64,000 bases of DNA, from assembly GCA_028283825.1 (NCBI GenBank), contig JAPWJW010000003.1:620001-684000 (forward strand), in the 5' to 3' direction. The DNA is from Azospirillaceae bacterium (GTDB taxonomy: Bacteria > Pseudomonadota > Alphaproteobacteria > Azospirillales > Azospirillaceae). The stretch's first letter is position 1; each line of letters opens with the position of its first letter. Below, one piece after another: positions 19,791-28,294 of the stretch. A program made the translations under genes and the position numbers. Below the pieces are notes generated by a model, which was given only the letters and a program-made list of their open reading frames with translations, searched no databases and had not been told where the DNA came from.

Positions 19791-20411
19791 CTACTCGGCC
19801 TCCCGGCGCTGATAACGCCGCCGTTCCCGCCACAGGGCCAGGGACCTCAGGGCGCGGCGCCAGGCCGCCGCCAGGATGGGGGCCGCGATGGACCGCACGC
19901 CGCGCACGATCCCTACCACCAGGCGCCAGGCCGGCAAGGCCTTCAACCGGTCCAGCCAGCCGACGATCCAACCGTGCAGCCGCGCGAACCAGCGGATGGT
20001 CAGCAGCTTGTGCCGGCTGCGCTGGAACAGGCGTTCCACCGTCAGCAGCTTCAGCACCTCCGCGCCCACGATCAGGCTGATGCCCAGCCGCGTCTTGCCC
20101 TGGGCGATCAGGAAGGCGCCCAGCGGCTTCACCGGTTCCAGCACCAGCAGCGGCACCAGGAACAGCACCAGGGTGGTCTTCGGCCCCAGCCGATCGATCA
20201 GCCGCCCCAGCGCCTGGAACGGCGACCACCGCCCCATACGGGTGGACAACGGCCGCACCAGGGGCAGGAAGCAGAAATCGACCAGCACATAGGCCAGGGC
20301 CGCGACCACGGCCAATGGCATCAGCAGACGGCGCGTCCATGCCCGCGTCCCGGCGCTGGGCCGCCAGCGGAAGGCACGCCGGATCCGGCCGGCCGGTTGG
20401 TGATCAGGCAT
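19791..20411 (-). CDS. conserved hypothetical membrane protein
   Basis: A 206-residue, very Arg-rich protein with two clear hydrophobic segments (LLMPLAVVAALAYVLVDF and TTLVLFLVPLLVLEPVKPLGAF). Both are followed by basic stretches, and the C-terminus ends in a run of Arg/Glu. The start at 20411 follows AGGACGTCAACGG; longer in-frame starts (20435, 20555) lack ribosome sites. I do not recognise a named family with certainty and infer no function. Confidence 0.65.
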   Translation of the reverse strand: MPDHQPAGRIRRAFRWRPSAGTRAWTRRLLMPLAVVAALAYVLVDFCFLPLVRPLSTRMGRWSPFQALGRLIDRLGPKTTLVLFLVPLLVLEPVKPLGAFLIAQGKTRLGISLIVGAEVLKLLTVERLFQRSRHKLLTIRWFARLHGWIVGWLDRLKALPAWRLVVGIVRGVRSIAAPILAAAWRRALRSLALWRERRRYQRREAE

Positions 20412-20556
20412 CCGTTGACGTCCTGGCAGTCGCATGAGGGGACCTACCCCGCAGGGGGAACGGTGCGCCCGTGGCACGGGCGGCCGCAAGGTCCACTTGG
20501 TGGCTTTTTTTGATCGGTTATATAGGCGGATTTTCTCGCACAAAAATGCGATCACC

Positions 20557-20598
20557 CAAAAAGGAAAAGGCGCCTTCCCGAAGGAAGACGCCTTTTCC
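20557..20598 (-). terminator. rho-independent terminator of rplM-rpsI
   Basis: On the minus strand: a 16-bp stem (GGAAAAGGCGTCTTCC with one G-T pair) closed by a TTCG tetraloop and followed by TTTTT. It lies 24 bp after the rpsI stop. A textbook strong terminator. Confidence 0.95.
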
Positions 20599-20621
20599 GG
20601 ACTTTGCCAAACGGCTGAAGA

Positions 20622-21107
20622 TCAGCGCTTGGAGAACTGGAAGCTACGACGGGCCTTGGCCTTACCGTACTTCTTACGCTCGACCACGCGCGGATCGCGG
20701 GTCAGCAGGCCGGCGACCTTCAGCGACGGGCGCAGGCTCGGCTCGAAGTAGGTCAGGGCCTTGGAGATGCCGTGACGCAGCGCGCCGGCCTGGCCGGACA
20801 GGCCGCCACCGGAAACGGTGCAGACGACGTCGTACTGCTCCACCCGGCCCACGATCTGGAACGGCTGGTTGATCATCATGCGCAGCACGGGACGGGCGAA
20901 GTAGACACCGATGTCACGGGCGTTGACCGTGACCTTGCCGCTGCCCGGCTTAATCCAGACGCGGGCGACCGCGTTCTTGCGCTTGCCGGTGGCGTAGGCG
21001 CGGCCCTGGGCGTCGATCTTCGGCTGGGCCGGCTCGGCGGCCTCGGTCGTGACGACGGCGGCGGCACCCTGCTTCAGGTCGGCCAGGCTGTTGATGGTCT
21101 GTGCCAT
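20622..21107 (-). CDS. rpsI: 30S ribosomal protein S9 (uS9)
   Basis: A 161-residue protein with the alphaproteobacterial N-terminal extension (about 35 residues) before the S9 core ([21 protein letters not shown]). It ends in the invariant basic tail ...RRSFQFSKR that reaches the P-site tRNA. It is 3 bp downstream of rplM, the usual L13-S9 operon. Confidence 0.98.
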   Translation of the reverse strand: MAQTINSLADLKQGAAAVVTTEAAEPAQPKIDAQGRAYATGKRKNAVARVWIKPGSGKVTVNARDIGVYFARPVLRMMINQPFQIVGRVEQYDVVCTVSGGGLSGQAGALRHGISKALTYFEPSLRPSLKVAGLLTRDPRVVERKKYGKAKARRSFQFSKR

Positions 21108-21110
21108 GGA

Positions 21111-21572
21111 TTAGGCCCCCTTGTTCTTCGGATTCAGGGCGCCGACATCCAGCACCTCGGGGTTCTGAGCTTCGTGGGGGTGGGTCGAACCCTTGTAGAC
21201 GCGCAGGTTGCTCATCTGACGACGGCCCAGCGGACCGCGGGTGATCATACGCTCCACGGCCTTCTCGATGACCCGCTCCGGGTACTTGCCGTCGAGGATC
21301 TGGCCCAGGCTGCGCTGCTTGATGCCGCCAGCATACCCGGTGTGCCAGTAGAAGATTTCGTCGCTGCGCTTGTTGCCCGTCAGCTTCACCTTCTCCGCAT
21401 TGATGACGATGATGTTGTCACCGCAATCCATGTGGGGGGTGTAGGTGGGCTTGTGCTTGCCGCGCAGGCGCATGGAAATGATGCTGGCCAGACGGCCCAA
21501 CACGAGGCCGTCGGCATCGATGAGAAGCCACTTCTTCTCGATCTCAGACGGCTTGAGAGACAAGGTTTTCAT
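21111..21572 (-). CDS. rplM: 50S ribosomal protein L13 (uL13)
   Basis: A 153-residue large-subunit protein beginning [20 protein letters not shown], as in other alphaproteobacteria; a GTG four codons upstream (21584) is possible but less likely. Family blocks [22 protein letters not shown] and RMLPxGPLGR-type [12 protein letters not shown] are present. First gene of the L13-S9 operon; tandem palindromes lie about 150 bp upstream. Confidence 0.97.
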   Translation of the reverse strand: MKTLSLKPSEIEKKWLLIDADGLVLGRLASIISMRLRGKHKPTYTPHMDCGDNIIVINAEKVKLTGNKRSDEIFYWHTGYAGGIKQRSLGQILDGKYPERVIEKAVERMITRGPLGRRQMSNLRVYKGSTHPHEAQNPEVLDVGALNPKNKGA

Positions 21573-21721
21573 CCGCGCACTCACTCAAAATGAGGTCCGG
21601 GCCAGAAATGGGCCCCAGGGGCACCGCTCCTGGGACCGGCACCGAAGTGGGCGGTTTTTATGTCGGGGATGGCTGGGTGTCAACGGGAAAAAGACGCTGT
21701 CCATCAAATGCTTACCAGAGA

Positions 21722-21744
21722 GGTATCATAATACCATAATGGTA
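21722..21744. promoter_or_regulatory. overlapping AT-rich palindromes upstream of rplM
   Basis: Two perfect palindromes overlap: GGTAT-CATA-ATACC (21722-21735) and TACCAT-A-ATGGTA (21732-21744). They sit in a short AT-rich island in otherwise GC-rich DNA, between the thioesterase gene end and rplM start. The arrangement looks like an operator or a nucleoid-protein site; the binder is unknown. Confidence 0.4.
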
Positions 21745-21847
21745 ATGCCGTTGAATTCATTGATGTTTCTGGCGAACCGGCCCGGCGCCCGGTTTCGTTT
21801 CCCCAATGAATCCATGGGTTTGGGCCGCCGTCCCCACCGGTGGGCCC

Positions 21848-22318
21848 TCAGCCTTGCGGAATCGCATAGGTGCCCGTCGCGTGCGCCACCGGGTCCTCCT
21901 CCCCCTCGGAATGGATGGTGACCTCGCCATAGGCCAGGCGCCGGCCCAGGCGGATGATGCGGGCGTGGGCCACCAGGGGCTTGGGCGGCGGCTTGCGCAG
22001 GAAGGTGATGTTCATGTTGCTGGTGACGGCCAGCAGGATGTGGCCGGCAGCACTCAGCACCGCGCCGTAAAGCGCCACGTCGGCCAACGCGAACATGGCG
22101 GGGCCGGACACCGTGCCGCCAGGCCGCAGCAGGTCATCCGACACCGGCATGGTCAGGGTGATGCTGCCGTGAGCCATCTCCCGCGTGCGGATGCCGGCGC
22201 GATGGGCCTGGGGCAGCCCCTGTTTCAGCAGCGCGTCGAAATCCTGGGGGCTGAACACCGGCGCCTTGCCCATCGCCGCCAGTTGGTCGTCCGCGCCCTC
22301 TTCCAAATCCGCCGCCAT
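21848..22318 (-). CDS. PaaI-family hotdog thioesterase
   Basis: A 156-residue single hotdog-fold protein. The core LRPGGTVSGPAMFALADVALYGAVLS matches the helix that carries the catalytic acid in PaaI-like thioesterases, followed by the TSNMNITFLRKP strand and a conserved end (VAHATGTYAIP). It likely hydrolyses an acyl- or aryl-CoA. A strong ribosome site (GGGAGGAAAA) precedes the ATG. It is divergent from the CoA-binding protein gene. Confidence 0.88.
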   Translation of the reverse strand: MAADLEEGADDQLAAMGKAPVFSPQDFDALLKQGLPQAHRAGIRTREMAHGSITLTMPVSDDLLRPGGTVSGPAMFALADVALYGAVLSAAGHILLAVTSNMNITFLRKPPPKPLVAHARIIRLGRRLAYGEVTIHSEGEEDPVAHATGTYAIPQG

Positions 22319-22420
22319 TCAATTTTCCTCCCTGTTTCCCATTTATAGTGTTCCGGTATACGCCCCTCGGCCCACCGGCGCCAAAGGCGCCCTGCCCCGT
22401 GCCCTCAACGGAGTGAAGCG

Positions 22421-22867
22421 ATGACCAACAGCCCCTTGGACAGCGACGACGTCTTGCGCCAGGCCTTCCTGCGGACCAAGACCGTGGCCATCGTCGGCAT
22501 CTCGCCCGACCCGTCCAAGCCCTCGCATTATGTGCCGGCCTATATGCAGGCCTACGGCTACAGGATCGTGCCCGTGCACCCGGCCCACGTCGGCACAAAA
22601 ATCCTGGGCGAGACGGTGGTGGCCAGCCTGGCCGACCTTCCCGCCGGCGTGGACATGGTGGAGATCTTCCGCGCCGCCCCCGCCATCGGTCCCTTCGTGG
22701 TGGAGGCGGCGGAACGCGGCATCCCGTACATCTGGATGCCCCTGGGCGTCAGCCATGAGGAATCGGCGGCTGAGGCGCGGGCTTTGGGCGCCACGGTGAT
22801 TATGGACCGCTGCCCAAAGATCGACCTGCCCCGCCTGTTCCCCGATGGCCTGCCGGCGCGCGACTGA
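22421..22867 (+). CDS. CoA-binding (YccU-like) protein
   Basis: A 148-residue single Rossmann-like CoA-binding domain: TKTVAIVGISPDPSKPSHYV near the N-terminus, PVHPAHVG in the middle, and GIPYIWMPLGVSHEESA then VIMDRCPKID at the end, all family signatures. Function is unknown beyond CoA binding. A GGAG site precedes the ATG. Confidence 0.88.
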   Translation: MTNSPLDSDDVLRQAFLRTKTVAIVGISPDPSKPSHYVPAYMQAYGYRIVPVHPAHVGTKILGETVVASLADLPAGVDMVEIFRAAPAIGPFVVEAAERGIPYIWMPLGVSHEESAAEARALGATVIMDRCPKIDLPRLFPDGLPARD

Positions 22868-22888
22868 CATCGGCCGCGCGGCCGGCAT

Positions 22889-23206
22889 TCAAGGGGCCGC
22901 GGAAGCGGCGATCCATTCCAGGAAACTGGGGTTGCCTGACACTACCGGCAGCGCCACGATGCAGGGCGTGTCATAGCTGTGCAGGGCCTTGACCCGGGCG
23001 GTCAGGGCTTCGAACCGGTCGGCGCGGGTCTTGGCCAGGAAGGCCACCTCCGACGCCTGTTCCACGCCATCCTTCCAGCGATAGATGGACTGCGTGGCGC
23101 CCAGGATGTTGACGCAGGCGGCCAGACGTTCCTCCACCAAGGTCCGGCCTATGGTCTCCGCCTCCTCGGCCGACGCGGCCGTCATGTAGACCAGGAACGC
23201 CGCCAT
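22889..23206 (-). CDS. cutA: divalent-cation tolerance protein CutA
   Basis: A 105-residue PII-like trimeric protein. It has the expected ERLAACVNILGATQSIYRW block, the EVAFLAKT strand and HSYDTPCIVALPV segment ending in LEWI. Despite the name, the biochemical role of CutA is not settled. It is convergent with the CoA-binding protein gene (21 bp). Confidence 0.93.
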   Translation of the reverse strand: MAAFLVYMTAASAEEAETIGRTLVEERLAACVNILGATQSIYRWKDGVEQASEVAFLAKTRADRFEALTARVKALHSYDTPCIVALPVVSGNPSFLEWIAASAAP

Positions 23207-23330
23207 AACTCACCTCACCGTTTATTCAGAAAGGGCCTGACGGCCCGCCCGAACAGCGTAGAATGTCGGCGTGGCCGGCGCCATCGCGCAATGGGCCAAG
23301 AAGCGGAGGCTGCCAGCGGCGGGAAGCGGT

Positions 23331-23627
23331 ATGGCGCACAACGACACATCCGATGGCATGGCCGCCGGTGCACCACCCGCGAGCCCTGCCCCCCTCGTCC
23401 CGACCTCCACCCAAAGGCGTTGGCTGCGGCGCGGCCTGGACCAGGCGGGTGGCAAGCTGCCCTTGTTTGGAACGGATGGGCGCAAGGTGGGGGACGCCAC
23501 GGTGCGCAGCTGTCTGGCGGCCGGCTGGGCGGAACCCTGGTTCGCCAACCCGTTGAAACCGGACTGGCTGGTCTGTCGCCTGACCGACAGCGGCCGCCTC
23601 GCCTGCGGCGGCAAACCCAAGGGCTGA
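23331..23627 (+). CDS. conserved hypothetical protein
   Basis: A 98-residue basic protein with a low-complexity N-terminus (to about residue 28) and a compact C-terminal part beginning QRRWLRRGLDQAGGKLPLF and containing CLAAGWAEPWFANPL and WLVCRLTDSGR. The pattern suggests a small winged-helix-like fold; the final LTxxG motif is typical of such domains, but this is only impression. The ATG at 23331 follows GGGAAG; a GTG 20 codons upstream is possible. It lies between cutA and tRNA-Pro. Confidence 0.6.
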   Translation: MAHNDTSDGMAAGAPPASPAPLVPTSTQRRWLRRGLDQAGGKLPLFGTDGRKVGDATVRSCLAAGWAEPWFANPLKPDWLVCRLTDSGRLACGGKPKG

Positions 23628-23713
23628 TCGTTCCGCTATCCAACATGGGCCGGAAATGGAAACGGCGCCTGCTCACAGATACGCGAGCGGCGCCGTCTTC
23701 ATGTTCGAGAGAA

Positions 23714-23790
23714 TGGTCGGAGCGACAGGATTCGAACCTGCGACCCTCAGACCCCCAGTCTGATGCGCTACCAGGCTGCGCTACGCTCCG
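23714..23790 (-). tRNA. tRNA-Pro (anticodon GGG)
   Basis: A full cloverleaf on the minus strand: acceptor CGGAGCG/CGCTCCG, D-arm GCGC...GCGC, anticodon stem TCAGA/TCTGA with loop CTGGGGG (anticodon GGG), T-arm GCAGG-TTCGAAT-CCTGT, and discriminator A followed by encoded CCA. It reads CCC/CCU codons. Confidence 0.96.
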
Positions 23791-24119
23791 ACCTCTCGAT
23801 GAACCGCAGCGCTGGGCTGCTGTTCGGGCGCGGACTATATCCACGAGGTTCATAGGATGCAACGCTGATGGAGGGCTTGGCGTAAAAAAAGTGACCTTTC
23901 TTTAAATATCTTTATTTATCAATCATCTAACGCGATGGCTCGCAGCGCGGCGCATGCATGCCCTCCACCAAAAGGCTCTTTGGGGCGCCCCAATATCATC
24001 CACAGCGGGCAACAGGCCTTCCGCCCAAGGTACGCGCCGGACAGCGCCGGCGGGGCAAGGCGGCCCCATGAACCTGGCGGAAGGGCAACAAGGGCTATCC
24101 GACCGGAAGATGATCACAG
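23791..24119. other. AT-rich region upstream of the reverse-transcriptase operon
   Basis: No credible ORF on either strand. 23880-23935 is strongly AT-rich (runs of A and TTTAAATATC-type words) and is the likely plus-strand promoter of the downstream three-gene operon. The following ~180 bp to the first start codon are gene-free and could hold a leader or a non-coding RNA. Confidence 0.45.
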
Positions 24120-25280
24120 ATGATGGAATATTCATCTTTTGGATGTATAATAGGCGAGAATATCCCGAGGAGCGGCTCGGTGCGGTTCGTATTTCCAAGT
24201 TTGGCGCGCTGGCGGCCTGTTGTGGCCTGCTTATTTCCCGTGGCCTTTCTTGCCGCCGACTTCGTTTTTTCCCCCATCCTCATCGATACCTATATCGACA
24301 ATGAGCAAGCGAACATCACGGAAGTCCTGCGGCATGGTCCAATGCCGCTGGGCAATTTCCGCGGCCACCGCCTTCTTGTTTCCGTCGACGACCTGGCCGC
24401 CCCCGATTTTCTCGCGAATGTCAGTAGCGCCGGGAAGAACGCCCTTCTTGTCTCCGTGTTCCAGCAAAGCTCGGAGGATGAGCCCGTGTCCCCCTATTTG
24501 CCCGGGGTGCTGGCCAGGGGAATCTTGGCCCGCCTGGATGCGGTGTCGCCAAGAGACCGCGTAAACATTATTCAACGGCTGGAACATCTATATGGGGAAG
24601 CGCCTGGGCAGGCCTATCACGTTCCGGTGCACATCCCCGCCGGCCAACGCCATCAACTTCCCCTGGATTCAGTCATCATTGTCACCCTGCCCGCGACAGA
24701 TACGGAAACAGCTCTGGCATCAGGCTTGAGGAAAGCATTTCTGATCGCCAACGAGAACTCCATCACCAATGTCATTGTTCCCAGCCTAACCTTGAAATGG
24801 AAGAACGCCAACAATAAAAATGATACAAAACCATATAGATATTTCGAGATTCTATTTAATAATATCACAACACCAGATAATATCGATAATATTTACATAT
24901 CAATATACAAATCATGGCCTTCAATTAAAATCGAAGAATTAGTTACTTCGATAAACTCTAAATGGAAGAGCGCTTCCGCCAGTGAAATAGCGGGCGTCCC
25001 CCTTCACCATCGTAGCTTACGCCTATTGGCGGCGTTCCTCATCCCGTGCCTTTTCATGTGCACCCTTCGCTTCCAACTAAGTCTGAAGAATACATCCCTA
25101 TTATCGGTAATATTCTGTGGAGCGGCATATAGCTTCATGGATCTTTTCGAGAAACTGACTGATGGCCAGGGAGGTTGGTTCAAAACACTCGCGCTACTTC
25201 TCGGGCTAGGGACGCTATCCTTGCTGTTTCCAGAATTTTCCAGACTTGATCCCGAAAAAATTCTGCGCCGCAGGACGTGA
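24120..25280 (+). CDS. membrane-anchored protein of unknown function, first gene of the RT operon
   Basis: A 386-residue protein. One hydrophobic helix near the N-terminus (about 33-56) is followed by a soluble alternating alpha/beta domain (about 60-290), then three hydrophobic helices (about 300-318, 325-343, 354-372) and a basic tail. The soluble part contains DSVIIVTLP, LASGLRKAFLIA and ITNVIVPSL, spaced like the strand-helix-strand core of a Macro-like nucleotide-binding domain; that is a weak structural guess. The second half (24800-24970) is much more AT-rich than the window, a sign of transfer. The start follows GGAAGATG. It ends 3 bp before the reverse transcriptase. Confidence 0.7.
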   Translation: MMEYSSFGCIIGENIPRSGSVRFVFPSLARWRPVVACLFPVAFLAADFVFSPILIDTYIDNEQANITEVLRHGPMPLGNFRGHRLLVSVDDLAAPDFLANVSSAGKNALLVSVFQQSSEDEPVSPYLPGVLARGILARLDAVSPRDRVNIIQRLEHLYGEAPGQAYHVPVHIPAGQRHQLPLDSVIIVTLPATDTETALASGLRKAFLIANENSITNVIVPSLTLKWKNANNKNDTKPYRYFEILFNNITTPDNIDNIYISIYKSWPSIKIEELVTSINSKWKSASASEIAGVPLHHRSLRLLAAFLIPCLFMCTLRFQLSLKNTSLLSVIFCGAAYSFMDLFEKLTDGQGGWFKTLALLLGLGTLSLLFPEFSRLDPEKILRRRT

Positions 25281-25283
25281 AAC

Positions 25284-26723
25284 ATGGCTCTGGACATTGC
25301 GGATTTCCCCCTCTCCCTGGCGATAAGACAGGTGATCGACCACGTGTCGTACAGCAACGCGGTACCCGACTGGGTCAGTCCCTTGATGATCGATTATAAT
25401 GGCCGGGAACAGGTTATCCGGACGCTGCTCACCCGATACCATGCCGGCCACCCCCCCGATGCCGCTTTTGAGATTTCGGCCCCCAAGCGGACGGGCGGCG
25501 GCAATATCTGGATAGTGCCCACCATCAACGACCAGATCGTTCTGCATGCCTGTGTAGCCGCCATCGCCCCGACCATCGAACAGCGATGCATCGACCAGAA
25601 CACGTTCAGCAGCCGCCTGAACAAGCTGCCAAACAGCCTGGCCTTCATAGAAGATCAGATCGACGCCTGGAAATCATTCAAGGCGGAGATAGAGGCCACC
25701 TGCCAGCAGAAGCAATGCATACTCCAACTGGACATCCGTTCCGCATACGCCTCTATTGATCTAGACGACTTTTCACGATTCCTTAAGGAAAAGGCGAACA
25801 ATCATCCGGCAGCGACGATCATTTCCAATACGCTGCGGTCCTATTCCAAGAATCGGGGCCTGCCCTTTATCAACGATTCCGTCTTTTTTCTTGGAAACGC
25901 CTATTTCAGCAGGGTGGATGGCATCGTCAGGGACCAAGGTTTCCATTTCATCCGGTTCGCGGACGACTACAAGATTTTCGCCGATTCGACTGATCGCCTC
26001 GACCGCCTTTTGGCCGTGCTCAGACCCGAATTACGCAAAGTGGGCTTCACCATCAATGATGATAAACTGCGGTTGGGAACCGACGAGGAATTCCTGGAGG
26101 CGATGGCGAGCCAGCAATACTCCCAGGCACTGCAATCAGCCGACTATAACAGCGGCAGCGACGATAACGCCCAGCCAGCCAGCCCGACAAAAGCCGAGGC
26201 CCTGTTCAAGCTCGTGATGGCGTGCCTGGAAAGACCGGATCAACTGCTGCACCAAGGTTATGGGCGGCTGCTGACCGCATCCATCCGCCGACTGCGAAAC
26301 AACGGGGATTACGTCAGGGAACGGGGCAACGTCATGGATGAACTGCCCGATGAGGAATTTGACGACCTGATTCTCGCAAGCCCTGAAGCCCTGAACTTGG
26401 CCGCCAACCTGTTGGAAACGTATTCCGCCAACGGCGATACATGGCGCCTGATCTGGGTACTTCATCTCTGCAAGAACCTGTTCCCGGTGAAAGGCCGCTA
26501 CTTTCCGCCGGCGGAGGAAGCAAATGACGGAGCCACCGCCGCCAGGGGCCGCCTCACCACCATCATGGATTCGTTGAGCAGTTCCACAACGGCGCCCGAT
26601 GTCATCAGGGCATGGGCCGCTAGGCCTATCAAAACCGGAAACGACGCTGGGACCCTGCGGTTGATTGAACGGATGCACGGGGCCCAGTATGAGGAAGGGG
26701 GACGCCTCTGGCATGCGCTCTAA
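25284..26723 (+). CDS. reverse transcriptase of the unknown-group/Abi type (candidate defence RT)
   Basis: A 479-residue protein with a reverse-transcriptase domain at about 60-270. Visible are an N-terminal ISAPKRTGGGNIWIVP-type block, INDQIVLHA, motif A LQLDIRSAYASI with catalytic D150, motif B GLPFINDSVFFLGNAY, motif C RFADDYKIF with D227-D228, and a motif D/E region GFTINDDKLRLGT. There is no maturase (X), no endonuclease and no IEP-like DNA-binding domain, so it is not a group II intron protein. Residues about 290-479 are helical and lack known motifs, as in Abi/UG reverse transcriptases. It is sandwiched with 3-bp and overlapping junctions between a membrane protein and a HIRAN protein. 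The UG class cannot be assigned by eye. Confidence 0.85.
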   Translation: MALDIADFPLSLAIRQVIDHVSYSNAVPDWVSPLMIDYNGREQVIRTLLTRYHAGHPPDAAFEISAPKRTGGGNIWIVPTINDQIVLHACVAAIAPTIEQRCIDQNTFSSRLNKLPNSLAFIEDQIDAWKSFKAEIEATCQQKQCILQLDIRSAYASIDLDDFSRFLKEKANNHPAATIISNTLRSYSKNRGLPFINDSVFFLGNAYFSRVDGIVRDQGFHFIRFADDYKIFADSTDRLDRLLAVLRPELRKVGFTINDDKLRLGTDEEFLEAMASQQYSQALQSADYNSGSDDNAQPASPTKAEALFKLVMACLERPDQLLHQGYGRLLTASIRRLRNNGDYVRERGNVMDELPDEEFDDLILASPEALNLAANLLETYSANGDTWRLIWVLHLCKNLFPVKGRYFPPAEEANDGATAARGRLTTIMDSLSSSTTAPDVIRAWAARPIKTGNDAGTLRLIERMHGAQYEEGGRLWHAL

Positions 26724-27135
26724 TACTCATTCCCCGCCGAACGCTTCGGACCAACGCCACCCTCGTCGGCGCGCCGTCCTAACGGCGCTGACCGCGCTCA
26801 GTTCCATGCTTTTGCTGCCGCGACCGACATCTGTCAGCAGTGGCGAACAGGGCCCTCCACTGTCCTTTTTCGTGGCGGGCGTACGCTATCAAAAAGCGCC
26901 GATCCGGCTGTTGGAAGGGGACCGGGTCAGGATCGTGCCCGGCACCTTCAACGGTGCCCGCAGCTATGCAGTCATCGCCACCACCGGCGAACAAGTGGGT
27001 TTCGTGCCGAAAGGGACGGTTCCGCTGGTCACGTCCTTATCGTCATCGGCAGGCGACGAACACATCGCCCGCGTCATCCTCGCACAACACGACGCCGTGC
27101 CGTGGAAGCGTTATAAACTGGCAATGGGCCGATGA
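26713..27135 (+). CDS. exported HIRAN-domain protein, third gene of the RT operon
   Basis: A 140-residue protein. Its ATG lies inside the end of the reverse-transcriptase gene (11-bp overlap) and follows GGAAGGGGG, so the two are translationally coupled. A twin-Arg-like N-terminus (PRRRAVLTALTALSSMLLLP) is followed by a HIRAN-like domain (about 48-105): FFVAGVRYQ, LLEGDRVRIVPG, and GEQVGFVPKG. HIRAN domains bind DNA 3' ends in eukaryotic HLTF; in bacteria they occur with phage or repair proteins. An exported HIRAN is odd, and the leader might instead be a membrane anchor. Confidence 0.7.
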   Translation: MRSNTHSPPNASDQRHPRRRAVLTALTALSSMLLLPRPTSVSSGEQGPPLSFFVAGVRYQKAPIRLLEGDRVRIVPGTFNGARSYAVIATTGEQVGFVPKGTVPLVTSLSSSAGDEHIARVILAQHDAVPWKRYKLAMGR

Positions 27136-27205
27136 CGCCAGCGGACGCATCGCACCACCGAGACTTGGCAAGGTTTGGCCCCCGACGCTATTCAGGGCAA
27201 GCGGA

Positions 27206-27976
27206 TCAAAGCACCCGGCGCAGCAGGTCGCGAATCTCTTCCAGGTCGCCCAGCACCTGGCCCAGCGCCTCCCGCTTGGACGGGGACAGGCCCCTGTCCG
27301 CGCGGCGGTGGGGGGCCGCTTCGGCGGTCGGGGCCATGGACGGCTCCGGCTCGGGCGGTGGTGTCCGCGCCCATTCTGGATCGGCCTCGGGATCGTGGTC
27401 GAACAGGCCGATGATCCGGCGCTTCTCTTCCCCGCGGACGGGCGCCGGTTCGGGTGCGGGGGCCGCAGACTCGACCCAGTTGTCTTCCGCCGCCTCCGGC
27501 TCCGCTGTTGCGGAGTGGTCGGTGAGGGCATGGTCGGTGGACGATGCTCCGGCGCGGCCGGCAGAACCGGGGCGCAGCAGGCGCTGCACCCCCTTGATGG
27601 TGTAACCTTCCTTGTACAGCAGCACCTGGATGCGGCGCAGAAGCTCCACATCATCCGGGCGGTAATAACGGCGGCCGCCACCCCGCTTCAGCGGGCGGAT
27701 GGTGGGGAACTTGGTTTCCCAGAAACGCAGGACGTGCTGTGGCACGTCCAATTCCGCCGACACCTCGCTGATGGTGCGGAAGGCGGTTGGCGACTTGGCC
27801 GAGGGCCGCGCGCGATCCGCCGTGGCGGCGGCCTCGCCACCATCACCCGCGGCCACCACATCCCCGGCATCGCCCTCCCCAGCAGCGAGTCCTTCGGCGT
27901 CATCCGAAGGCGATGCCTCCGGCGTGCCGTCAGGCTCCTGCATATCCAATGACTGGGGAACGGACGTGCCGGGCAT
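27206..27976 (-). CDS. MerR-family transcriptional regulator
   Basis: A 256-residue protein with a winged-helix MerR DNA-binding domain at about 68-140 ([21 protein letters not shown], then [19 protein letters not shown]). The N-terminal 65 and C-terminal ~110 residues are Pro/Ala/Glu-rich and look disordered; a short helix ends the protein ([19 protein letters not shown]). It starts 3 bp after ihfA, an arrangement conserved in alphaproteobacteria. No effector cysteines are seen. Convergent with the accessory RT operon. Confidence 0.9.
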   Translation of the reverse strand: MPGTSVPQSLDMQEPDGTPEASPSDDAEGLAAGEGDAGDVVAAGDGGEAAATADRARPSAKSPTAFRTISEVSAELDVPQHVLRFWETKFPTIRPLKRGGGRRYYRPDDVELLRRIQVLLYKEGYTIKGVQRLLRPGSAGRAGASSTDHALTDHSATAEPEAAEDNWVESAAPAPEPAPVRGEEKRRIIGLFDHDPEADPEWARTPPPEPEPSMAPTAEAAPHRRADRGLSPSKREALGQVLGDLEEIRDLLRRVL

Positions 27977-27979
27977 GGT

Positions 27980-28294
27980 TCAGTGGCCGTCGATTTCGGT
28001 CAGGACTTCGTTGATGCGGTTCTTGAGCACGTGGCTGGCGCGGAACACCAGGACACGGCGCGGCAGGATCGGCACCTCTTCCCCCGTCTTGGGGTTGCGG
28101 CCGATACGCTCCCCCTTGGAGCGGACGGAGAAACTGCCGAAAGAGGAGATCTTCACCATCTCCCCACGCCCCAACGCGGAGGCGATCTCATCCAGCACGC
28201 TTTCCACCAGGTCGGCGGATTCGTTACGCGAAAGCCCGACTTCGGAATAGACGGCCTCGCTCAACTGAGCGCGCGTGACGGTGTGATCTCCCAT
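27980..28294 (-). CDS. ihfA: integration host factor subunit alpha
   Basis: A 104-residue HU/IHF-family protein. The start at 28294 ([20 protein letters not shown]) follows GGGAGGG; the upstream extension to 28330 is unlikely. The DNA-bending arm is [21 protein letters not shown] with the intercalating Pro in NPKTG. IHF alpha pairs with IHF beta to bend DNA in promoters and recombination complexes. Confidence 0.95.
   Translation of the reverse strand: MGDHTVTRAQLSEAVYSEVGLSRNESADLVESVLDEIASALGRGEMVKISSFGSFSVRSKGERIGRNPKTGEEVPILPRRVLVFRASHVLKNRINEVLTEIDGH

Noticed and set aside
25284-26723. Group II intron or retron origin of the RT
   Set aside because: No maturase domain, no intron-like RNA ends, and no clear msr/msd structure were seen; the genes on both sides are coupled as an operon.
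23714-27135. tRNA-Pro as integration site of the RT island
   Set aside because: The island lies on the 5' side of the tRNA, while integrases use the 3' end. I saw no integrase and no repeated tRNA 3' end at the other border.
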